Assembly (NCBI GenBank): GCA_949987705.1
Contig: OX465283.1
Span: 74,285,720 to 74,349,719, forward strand
Length of the DNA: 64,000 bases
Source: Thereva unica
Lineage: Eukaryota; Arthropoda; Insecta; Diptera; Therevidae
Direction: 5' to 3'
Of the stretch, positions 53,895-62,496 are shown piece after piece. Each line of letters opens with the position of its first letter. Within the stretch, counting starts at the first letter, position 1. Both the position numbers and the translations under genes were made by a program. A model generated the notes under the pieces. It saw nothing but the letters and a program-made list of their open reading frames with translations, searched no databases and was not told the origin of the DNA.

Positions 53895-54075
53895 TAAAGG
53901 CTGAAGCACAACCAATCCGTTCCGTCCGCTCCGCACGTTTTTCCTTTGTTCTTTTTGACATTCCGTCCGCTTGATTGTGGCTACCGTTCCGTTCGTCTCA
54001 TTGAAAGTTTATGGAAATGTCAAATTTCCAACTTTTAAAAACGGACGGAACGGATTGGTTCTGCTTGAGCCTTTA
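53895..54075. mobile_element. 181-bp MITE
   Basis: Inverted ends TAAAGGCT[GC]AAGCA, arms of about 35 bp through CCAATCCGTTCCGTCCG. No clear target duplication. Only 16 bp separate it from the next element. Confidence 0.75.
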
Positions 54076-54091
54076 CTCACAGAAAGTGTTA

Positions 54092-54600
54092 TACCCTTGA
54101 CACACTGCAGCATCGAATGAACATTGCAGTATCATTCGGCTATGAATGATCTTTCGCGCCCAGTATGTCATGTCCAATGTCCATTCAACAGCTTCATTCG
54201 TCATTCAATCGAATGAAGTCAAAATAACTTCATTCAATGAAGATGGAAGTGAAATTGGGAAATTATCGAACAACTTTCCATGAAATTTCCAGTAGAATTT
54301 CCAACTGAAATACCTAACTGTCAAACTGTCATTCAGATTTCAGAATTTTTTAAAAAGTTGTAGGTTCCCATTGTAAATAACTGTTGTTGGGCCTCAATTA
54401 GTAATTTTTATTAAATTTAAAAGTATAAATCACTATGTAATCACTTTCAGTTCTTATATTTAGCAGTTTGTGTAAAGTTTCTATTTTGACAGTTCCAAAG
54501 AACATTGAGAAATGCAGTGTGTCGCTTCTAAAATGAATGATCATTGAAAGCCAATGAAGTTGGAAGAATGCTCATTCGTTTTTGCAGTGTGTCAAGGGTA
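54092..54600. mobile_element. 509-bp MITE, TTA target duplication
   Basis: Perfect 18-bp TIR TACCCTTGACACACTGCA, with TTA on both sides (54089-54091, 54601-54603), as for Harbinger-type elements. The interior has CATTCAATCGAATGAAG-type palindromes. A partial relative lies at 23385-23540. Confidence 0.85.
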
Positions 54601-55455
54601 TTACTCACTAAGGTTTTGGTCTCCAACTGCCTCCACTATTCACTTCCAGTTATAATTCCAGTACCTACATAGATAATTTGAGCTAAATGCCAATGTTCTC
54701 ATACCTTTTTACCGGTATAAAACTTTCGTTTTCTTGTCAGTAAATAGCTTCAATTTAAAACGGCGAAGTTGAAGTTTGAACATTTGGACATAAAGGTACA
54801 CATAAAAGTCGAAACGAGAACTCGCATGCCCATAATAAGAAGTTTTTTTAATACGAACTAGCGGCCATTACGGGCTATTAACGCAGTGTGCAATACGATT
54901 TTTAATGACTCCAGAAACAATGCAACAGAGTGCGGAAACGCACACTCGTGTGAGTACACGCATGTTCACTTGAATAATTCCATGTGCACTTGAATAATTC
55001 CATGAGTTTTGTGTGAGCACGCTAATGCGCGTTTCCGAATTCTACAAATGCAGTGATGTCTACAGTTGGGGATAACATCGAGTATATAAATTAAATTCCT
55101 TTATTTTAAAGATCTCGGTTTGTTCATTGGATGTTTAAAAAAAACCCGAACAATTGTATACTTTTTGGTGAAACGTGGATTATATGATACAGGGTGTATC
55201 AGTGAAAATTTCGAAACGCCTGGCTGTGGATATGTCTTCGATAGACGAACAAAAAATCGTATGGGTGGGGGGAAATCGTAACGGTTTTGCCGCTAGGGCG
55301 TTTTGAAATTGTTTTGGTACAATCCAATAAAAAAACGATTCGATCCACTCTCAATTTGTGTTTACATGTACATTCGCGATTCAATTCCAATTCGATCCAG
55401 GGAATTTTTTTTATCGGATCGAGTCAATCCTATTTCAAAGCGATCTGTGTTTACA
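54601..55455. other. No gene; small duplications only
   Basis: CACTTGAATAATTCCATG occurs twice in tandem near 54968-55006, within a weak inverted pair (GCGGAAACGC/GCGCGTTTCCG). Nothing else supported. Confidence 0.5.
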
Positions 55456-55630
55456 TGGGCCCATTTTACACGATGAAACACGAACAAGCTTGCTCGGTTT
55501 GACTAGGGGCGGTGAGGGAGGGCTTGAGGGAACACGTGTTCCTTCAAGCCCTCTCTCACCTCTTTCCATCAAATCCAGCAAGTTTTCAGAAAACTTTTTG
55601 TTTCGTGTTTAAACGTGTAAAAAGGGCCAT
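55456..55630. repeat. Palindromic element with a CACGTG centre
   Basis: Outer arms ATGGGCCCATTTTACACG and inverse at 55456 and 55630. Inside, 55511-55560 is a 50-bp palindrome (23 of 25 pairs) centred on AACACGTGTT. The ORFs across it are by-products. Confidence 0.7.
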
Positions 55631-55710
55631 AAGATCGAAATATATTTCAAAGATGTTTCAAATCAATTTCGAGCGTCATGTAATCACAGTATATGAAAAT
55701 ATGTGTACTT

Positions 55711-55881
55711 TAAGACCGGTTCTACACGCTCAGCTTTTCGTTCAACTTCAACACTTTTTTCTCTTTCGTTCACATGCAACTTGCGAAGGGGATAGTCTTA
55801 TCCCTTTCACAAAGACATGCGTGCGAAAGAGAAGAAAGTGTTAAAGTTGAACGAAAAATTGAACGTGTAGAACCGGTCTTA
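55711..55881. mobile_element. 171-bp hairpin MITE
   Basis: Inverted ends TAAGACCGGTTCTACACG; arms extend through TTCAACTT[CT]AACAC and TCTCTTTCG with mismatches. TA could be the target duplication. Confidence 0.75.
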
Positions 55882-55909
55882 GTGGCTTAATAAATTATAA
55901 AGAATACCA

Positions 55910-56176
55910 ATGGAAAGTGTGCGACGACCTCAAAGTTATTGGGATTGCAAGGTGGTTACACGATCCGATTTATTTAAAAAAATTCAACAGATGGCAGTAA
56001 ACATGTTATTAAAAATTCATTTCCTGCACTCGCATCTGAGTTTTTCCCCTGAAAACTTAGGAAGTATGAGGGAACGTTTTCACCAAAATTTAAAGGTTTT
56101 TGAAGAACGACATCAGGGATTTTGGGATGAAAACATGTTAGGAGATTACTGTTGGTCCATTATAAGAGAAACCTAG
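55910..56176 (+). pseudogene. Transposon-associated protein fragment (FHQ...YCW family style)
   Basis: An 88-residue ORF with ERFHQNLKVFEERHQGFW and GDYCWSIIRET. A motif of the form ERFHQD...E.RYQG.W...MxADYCW occurs at the end of uncharacterised proteins repeated in many arthropod and cnidarian genomes; this is recalled, not looked up. The frame could begin upstream without Met. It ends in a stop and has no visible promoter. It is likely the last exon or tail of such a protein. Confidence 0.45.
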
Positions 56177-56373
56177 TCATTTTTGATTTATTTTTGTATC
56201 AATACCAAAATTTTGTTATCCAGCAAAGTAAATGAATATTTCTTAAACCAGACGTGAAGGATTTTTTTTATTATTTATAACTCTTCCTAAATAAACAATA
56301 AATTAACAACTTTCAGCTGCGGTATGAAAACCGTGCAAACTAGGGTAATTAAAGAAAGAAATAATCACGAAAA

Positions 56374-56701
56374 CGTACACATCTCGCATGATTCTGTTTC
56401 TGATTTATTGCAGATTGTTTGCTTTAAAAATGCAAACAAAATTGATCCAAAATAGCCATTTTGCTGTGCAATGCCAGTAACTATGTCGAGAAATAAACGT
56501 TGGGAGGAATAAGTTCTTTTTTTTATCCACTTGCACTTGTTTAATTTTGAAAATATGGATTTTAGACGACCTTCGAAATTTTACACGATTATTTTGGCTC
56601 GATCAATATTTGTGCCACTGTCGGTGGTTAAGCGCCCGTGTACAGTATAAAAAGGAAGTAACTTGCTCAAAATTTAATATAACCTATTTTTTGGAGAAAT
56701 A
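56374..56701 (+). promoter_or_regulatory. Promoter of paralogue 3
   Basis: About 310 bp align with the other two promoters. TATAAAAAGG lies at 56646-56655, 56 bp before the ATG. The inverted pair GTTTGC (56417-56422) and GCAAAC (56432-56437) is intact. Confidence 0.8.
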
Positions 56702-57670
56702 ATGAAGTTGACTGTTGTGTTATTAATCACATTATTATCGGTATGCGCAGCCGATCCAGGATTTTTTGATGGAGTCGGAAGATGGTTCGAGAATGCCGCT
56801 AAAGATACTCGAGAATGGTTCGGTACTGCCGCTAAAGATACTGAACAATGGATCAACAAAGCAGCAGATGATACAGCCGCTTGGGTGAACACTGCTATAG
56901 CGGATACAAAGTCTTGGTTCGAAAACGTAATAAAGAACGCAGTAGAATTTTACAATACATATATAAAGCCGGTAGTCGATGATTTAACAGAAATATTTAA
57001 CGCAGTTGGAGAAGCTGCAGAATTCGTTGTGAAAAAAATTAATGAAGGCTTCAAAAAGGAGCATCGACAACAAGTTAGGGTAAAGGTTACAGAAGTCTTT
57101 AATTTAATTGCATCTAAAGCAGATAAGTACGTCTACGGAGCGCTTGACAAAGTGGAGGAATTTATTAATAATAGGGTGACAGATCTTGCTAAGCTAGCAA
57201 GGAAAGTCGCTTCCTACTATACAGAAAAAGTATCAGCTGAATGCCAGAAAAACATTAATACTGATATTGAAAAATATGAAAAGGCTTTCACGCCCAAATT
57301 AAAGAATTGCATAGGAGAAGCGAGAAAAGAGTTAGAGAAAACTTATCTAGTTATAAAAGACTTAGTACTTAGTTTGCCTGATACCGTTATGGATGTTATT
57401 GAATCAATTAGCACTTGTTATGAGAGTGTTCGAGATAAAAAGGGAATTGGCTGTATAGGAGAAGTCTCAGCATCAATTGTATCGACAGGATTTTCAGTTG
57501 TTCTGGATTTTATTAGTCTGAAGGTTTTGGTTGTAAAAGCCGTCAAGAAAGCAGCCAGCAGCGGTACTTGTGTTATGAATGCCGCTAAATCTTTAACTGA
57601 TGAAAAGAAAGGCCTTACGGACCATCTTCAAGAATGCGGAATGGAATTCGCTATTGAATTTCTTATGTAA
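56702..57670 (+). CDS. Paralogue 3: secreted protein with five-Trp 11-mer repeats and a Cys-containing helical domain
   Basis: 322 residues, single exon. The signal peptide is identical to that of paralogue 2. Trp at 28, 39, 50, 61 and 72, then F83, all in 11-residue register. It is exactly 44 residues (four units) shorter than paralogue 2, and the rest aligns without gaps. The C-terminal domain has six Cys (AECQ, KNCI, STCY, IGCI, GTCV, QECG) and lacks the seventh found in paralogue 2, so three disulfides are plausible. AATAAA follows at 57716-57721. A 155-bp stretch is identical in DNA to paralogue 2. Function unknown; export is well supported by the signal peptide. Confidence 0.9.
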   Translation: MKLTVVLLITLLSVCAADPGFFDGVGRWFENAAKDTREWFGTAAKDTEQWINKAADDTAAWVNTAIADTKSWFENVIKNAVEFYNTYIKPVVDDLTEIFNAVGEAAEFVVKKINEGFKKEHRQQVRVKVTEVFNLIASKADKYVYGALDKVEEFINNRVTDLAKLARKVASYYTEKVSAECQKNINTDIEKYEKAFTPKLKNCIGEARKELEKTYLVIKDLVLSLPDTVMDVIESISTCYESVRDKKGIGCIGEVSASIVSTGFSVVLDFISLKVLVVKAVKKAASSGTCVMNAAKSLTDEKKGLTDHLQECGMEFAIEFLM

Positions 57671-57715
57671 ATTGTCTACATAAATTGTTATTTAACTATT
57701 TCTAGAATAGTTTCA

Positions 57716-57721
57716 AATAAA
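57716..57721 (+). terminator. Poly(A) signal of paralogue 3
   Basis: AATAAA in the same TAGTTTCAAATAAA context as paralogue 2. Confidence 0.8.
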
Positions 57722-57844
57722 GCAAATATAAAACAGATTTAAATTTTTTATTTTAGTTAATTTTGTTACCATCCAGAACATTTACCGTTCAAAAGCAGCA
57801 CAATAATTTTCGTAATTTTGTATAATACACACCACGATTAAGGT

Positions 57845-58357
57845 CAGGTATACCTGCTCAGGCAAACCGGAAAGGTATACCTGTGCAGGCTAGAGCACAC
57901 GCTCGATACGGCAGGGACGGATCCAGAAGCAATTCTGAAGATTATGTTATCTGAAATAGTATTCGGAAGGCAGTGGGCCTAGCGGTTGAACTCTTGGATG
58001 TTGTATAAGTTTATTTCTTTAACAGCCGGCTGAGCCACAACCGTTGGGGTTAGCTTCAGATAGCGGAATGATATGCCCACGGCCGCCACAAAGGAGGAAA
58101 CTGGAGCGATCTGATCTGGAAAACACAAAAAGTGAAAAGCCCTGAAACCGGAAACAAAAGCACGCTAAAATATATGTTATGTTTGTTTGTGTATAGGTAT
58201 AGATTCTTCTACTAATCACATTTATATAGTAAAAACTATTTTTCCTTCTTCCATTTCCGCAAAGTCGTCGATGACATCATCATAGTCTATATTTTCTGCC
58301 AGATCTCGTTCTATTGATAATATCATGCAATGATTTAAACATGGCTCATACAAATTT
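57845..58357. other. No gene; short acidic minus-strand ORF
   Basis: AGGTATACCTG occurs twice near 57848 and 57875. On the minus strand about 58332-58230 an acidic peptide (ENIDYDDVIDDFAEMEEG) is open for 30-odd codons. Neither could be tied to a gene. Confidence 0.4.
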
Positions 58358-58615
58358 TATATCACTTTTAATTTTTGTTCTCCTTTTGTAATTGCGTTTT
58401 CGCCTTTCTAAATGCGAGCGTCGCGTCGGCAGCAATTTTACCGAGCGGTCCCTCAACTATTATGCTATCCATTATGCTGCTTGACCTCATCAAACCATCC
58501 ATCTTCGCCCTGTACAATTCCTTAAAGCTCCAATCTGAGATTATTAACAGCGCTCCAAATTGGCTCCACTTAGTAGAGCTTCGTTTTTTCCCGCTGGTAT
58601 AGCTTATGGATTGAT
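58358..58615 (-). other. Exon-like minus-strand ORF with a candidate splice acceptor
   Basis: On the minus strand CTTTCTTTTGACAG is a good acceptor, followed by an open frame of about 80 codons: WSQFGALLIISDWSFKELY, then IIVEGPLGKIAADATLAF, ending KENKN and stop. Composition looks like real protein. I do not recognise it. It may be the last exon of a host gene or of an element. Confidence 0.35.
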
Positions 58616-58675
58616 TCTGTCAAAAGAAAGATGCGTGCTGAGCCAACAACCAAGCACAAGGAAAAGGTGAAAAAG

Positions 58676-58860
58676 GAGTGCATATGCTTTTTCCACTATA
58701 TCTCCGTAACAGTACATCTTACAGAAAATTTGTATAGGATGTATTTTTTGTTTAGAATTAAATTATTTACAATTTATTATATAAGATGTTGGTCGTAAAT
58801 TTAATAATTAAGAAGTTATAAGCCTTATAACACAAAAATTAGAATATTTTCTTTTAAAAG
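58676..58860 (+). repeat. Dispersed repeat shared with 21860-22060
   Basis: Both carry TTTTCCACTATATCTCCG, TTTTTGTTTAGAATTAAAT and AATTAAGAAGTTATAAGCCTT in order and orientation. No ends defined. Confidence 0.75.
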
Positions 58861-59009
58861 CAATAACTTTTTTCCTTCAATTGTAACAAAAAAAAGTATG
58901 ACAAGTTTTTTTAGAGGGTATCATAACACAATTTCTTATTTTTTTAACTTCCCAGTATAGGAAGTTATTGTAATCGGTCCGAAAATCGAAATCGAAAATT
59001 TCAACGTAT

Positions 59010-59529
59010 TGTGATGATTTATGCGCCATCTGTTTCTGAAAAAGCATAATCAACGATTGTCGGTAACAACTCCGGTTGATGTCTGAACTAATGATTTATG
59101 TACTAAACTAAAATTGGAACGCGCGATAAGTGAAGACAACTTCAAGCTTCTGGACGAAAAGAAAAGAACATACCACTAGGCTCGAGAAAAGGGACTCGAG
59201 AAGGTTCCAGAAGTTAAACAAAGGTGGAGCTTGGATATAAAAGCGGCTTGCAGGCGCTGAGAAAGTCAGTTTTGATTTGAAAGGCGATAAAAGTGTTTTA
59301 AAGCGATAACAGTGAAGTGAAAAGTGGTGATTTGAAAGTGAACTATAAAGCGATAGATAGAATTTAATAGTGCGAGTTATTAAATTTAAAGTGATTATAG
59401 TGGACTGTAAGAATTGTGTTTGTAATTAAATTGTGTTTCGGTTTGTAATAAATAAATTATTGTGTGGATAATTAAAAAGTGTATTCCTTAATTAATCCTA
59501 CGAATCCGTTAAGCCGTAAAAACGTAACA
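59010..59529 (+). repeat. G2 5' LTR
   Basis: 520 bp, TGTGATG to CGTAACA, with a TATA-like GATATAAAAGC near 59234. Confidence 0.85.
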
Positions 59530-59649
59530 ATTGGTGTCAGAAGTGGGATTAATTAAGAGATAAGTGAAATAAGTGAACTTGAAAGACAAGTGAACTTGTG
59601 TGACTGGAATTTAAATTTTGTTCGTGAGAAATAAGGACTTAAAAATAAA

Positions 59650-60247
59650 ATGGGGCGAAAGTTAGTGGATTTGCGCACTGTGGAATTGAATAGAGAATTA
59701 AGTAAACGCTCGTTGTCAACGGTGGGGGATAAAAATTCCCTAACCGCCCTTCTTCGAGAAGCTATGGAGAACGAAGGTAAGGATCCTGAAACCTACATGT
59801 TTGAAGGCGAAGTAGATGCAGAGCCAGAAGAAGCAACAGTGAGTATGGCAGAACTCTTGAAGGCATTGAAGCAGATGAAGGAGGTGTTAAAGGAAGCGCA
59901 AGAACGTACATCAACCGAGGTAAAAGAATCTATGGAAGAACAGAGGAGCCATGTGAAGCAGCAAATCGATTTAATGGTTCTTTCTGTCGATAAAAAGCTG
60001 GATGCCATGAGGGAAAATGTAATAAATGATTTAGAAAAATTCAAAATTGATCTTGAAGTCGTCCGAGCCGACCTAGAAAGGGTAAAGCTCCATCACACAG
60101 CACCAACATCACAGGAATTCGTCAAAGGCAGGAAACTGAAGCCTCCAACCTTCGACGGACAAACCCCATGGGCTATTTACAAGATCCAATTGGAAGCAGC
60201 AGCAGCTGGTAATTTCTGGACAGCGGAAGAGAAAGCAATTGCCTTAA
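59650..60247 (+). pseudogene. G2 gag, N-terminal part
   Basis: MGRKLVDLRTVELNREL opens the frame, followed by a Glu/Lys-rich coiled-coil-like stretch and PPTFDGQTPWAIYK. It is interrupted at 60244-60247 by the MITE; the apparent ORF end at 60282 lies inside the insertion. Related to G1 gag at 38986-40026, with an indel in the coiled-coil part. Confidence 0.85.
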
Positions 60248-60527
60248 CCCGGCGTCATTGTGGCGGAAAAAGGTTACACTAACGTTGAGGTGGGTCATTA
60301 TGACCCTCTTACAATTTTACCTATTATTAAAAAATTACCTATTTTATTTGCAATATTATTTTTTGATTTAAAACCTTCTCAATCCCAATATAATGGGAAC
60401 TAAAAAAAAACAACATTAATTAAGTGAAGTCATGTTTATTTGAATTCTTCATAAAGACTTTTAATTGAGAAATATTTCAAATATAAAATGCGCAGGGTCA
60501 TATTGACCCTGCCTCAATGACGCCGGG
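60248..60527. mobile_element. 280-bp piggyBac-type MITE in G2 gag
   Basis: Perfect 13-bp TIR CCCGGCGTCATTG, flanked by TTAA on both sides (60244-60247, 60528-60531). Subterminal GGGTCA...TGACCC palindromes occur at both ends. TTAA with CCC...GGG termini is the piggyBac signature. Gag coding resumes in frame right after the second TTAA. Confidence 0.9.
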
Positions 60528-61613
60528 TTAACGTTGTCACTAAGGGGTGCAGCAGCTGAACTATTACTATCGATACCTACAGAACATCGTAACAGCTACG
60601 AGTCCTTGGTACAAGCACTGGAAATGCGTTACGGCGATCAACACATGCAACCAGTCTACCGAACTCAATTACGAAATAGATTTCAAAGGCCCGGAGAAAC
60701 GTTGCAGCAACTTTGGGGAGATATCGAGAGGCTAGCGCGTTTGGCATATCCTAATTTCTGTCAAGACTACATTAATGAAATAGCAAGAGAGACTCTTCTT
60801 AACGCGTTTGCCGACCGGGATCTGCAAATGGCAGTCAGATTGGCCGGAAAGAAGACTACCCAAGAAGTTTTGGCATATGCTCTGGCATACGAGGCAGCGA
60901 AGCAAGCAACAAGGAGTACAGTCTACCTCAGGGATATCAAAACGACTGAGAACATTTGCCATAGAATCAACACCTCGGAAGTACGTCGTCGTCTACGAAG
61001 CTGGAACTGTGGTGAGCCGGGCCATCTACAAAGCAGTTGTCGAGAGCGAAGGAGGGAATCTCCAGGGAGTAGGAGTGGCTCAACGTGCTGCGGAAAATGT
61101 GGACAACGGCAGAAAAGCGACGAGAGGGAGTTGGTGGGGAAAATTGAGACCCCTGATGTCATCGCCAACATCACCCAACTGCAACGTAGCAACAACAGCC
61201 TTGTCATCGAGGGGAAAGTTGGTGATGAACAATGCACAATTACAGTGGATACAGGTGCTTCAAGATCTGTCCTCCGGGCTGACTTGGTCGGTAGAAAGTG
61301 GCTGAAGAACGCGGACCAGTACACTTTGAAAACGGTAACCGGAGAACCAGTGAGATTACATGGGGAGACAATGATGGATGTTGTGCTTGGCGACATTGAG
61401 TTTACACATGCGTTCCTGGTAGCTGACATAGTAGACGAGTGTATTCTTGGTTTGGACTTTATGACAACACACGGAATACTATTGGACCTTGGAGAATTGA
61501 TGATGAAACACCGCAACAGGGGAATTCCAATGGATACTGCACTGTCCCAGGTTTTAAGTATCGTTGGCGTATTGAGGAAAAGTGTCAAAAGACGACTGCT
61601 GAGCCAAGCATAA
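60528..61613 (+). pseudogene. G2 gag C-terminus, zinc knuckle and protease
   Basis: The frame continues gag with LVQALEMRYGDQHM and LQQLWGDIERLARLAYP, then the knuckle CGEPGHLQSSC (first Cys in WNCGEPGH), then protease with ITVDTGASRSVL and CILGLDFM. Gag and protease are in one frame, as in an intact copy of this family. The frame then runs across a deletion junction near 61545 and stops at 61613. Confidence 0.85.
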
Positions 61614-62386
61614 AATATGAGGACCAGGGAATTCGAGATGCGCAACGCGACGACCCGGATATTTCTGCGATTTTGTCAGGGAAAGAACACAACGAGAAGC
61701 CTAAATGGAAAGACATCGCAGAGAGAAGTGAAATCCTGAAGAGCTATTGGGCCCAATGGGATTCATTGCATATCGAAGGAGGAGTATTGAAGCGCAAATG
61801 GGAAACAGCTGATGGTACCTCTCATCGAATGCAGGTGCTGGTCCCTCGTGCTGGAATAACAGATATTCTCGAGGAGTGTCATAATAGCCCGTCAGGAGGA
61901 CATTTGGGAGTCAACAAAACTCTGGCAAAAGTAAAGGAGAGATTCTATTGGCTTCATATGCGGGAGGATGTTACGAACTGGTGTCGTAAATGTACAGTTT
62001 GTGCCGGCAGTAAGGGCCCTCGAGTCAGAGCAAAAGAAGAAACGCGACAATACAACGTTGGGACCTCAGTTGAGAAAATCGGAAGGGAGAATCCTAAGAC
62101 GGCCAGTGATAGGATGAAACCAAGGTACGACCTCCGAGCAAACTGTAGCGGATACCAGGAAGGTGATCTCGTTTGGCTATTCAACCCTCGACGACGAAAA
62201 GGCAAGTCTCCGAAACTTCAGCGCCAGTGGGAGGGGCCCTATAAAATCCTAACACGGATCAACGATGTTGTCTACAGGATTCAACAAGGACCCGAAGCCA
62301 AGAAGAAGATTGTGCACATAGACAGGCTGTGCCCATATCATCAGCCGGATCCAGAATGGACAACTGTTCGGGACGAACAGTCCTAA
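61555..62386 (+). pseudogene. G2 integrase ends
   Basis: The open frame carries RDAQRDDPDISAILSG, then GGHLGVNKTLAKVKERFYW and CRKCTVCAGSKGP (zinc-binding domain), then jumps over the DDE core at about residue VEKIG and resumes at ASDRMKPRYDL with the C-terminal GDLVWLFNPRR and IVHIDRLCPYH. The deletion endpoints differ from those of G1. Confidence 0.85.
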
Positions 62387-62496
62387 GGAGGGGGCAATGT
62401 GATGATTTATGCGCCATCTGTGTGTGAAAAAGCATAATCAACGATTGTCGGTAACAACTCCGGTTGATGTCTGAACTAATGATTTATGTACTAAAC

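Larger units (their letters stand above)
59010..62496 (+). mobile_element. Ty3/gypsy retrotransposon G2, same family as G1, internally deleted
   Basis: 5' LTR 59010-59529, primer site TGGTGTCAGAAGTGGG at 59532-59547, gag from 59650, a MITE at 60248-60527, gag end/knuckle/protease to about 61540, then a jump over RT and RNase H to integrase ends (61560-62386). A polypurine tract (AAGGAGGGGGCAA) and the first 99 bp of a 3' LTR (62398-62496) follow. The orientation is opposite to G1. Confidence 0.9.

Noticed and set aside
10848..57670. Naming the paralogues as LEA, apolipoprotein or DUF1397-like haemolymph proteins
   Set aside because: Only the 11-residue period or a helical Cys pattern is shared. 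No diagnostic motif could be confirmed without a search.
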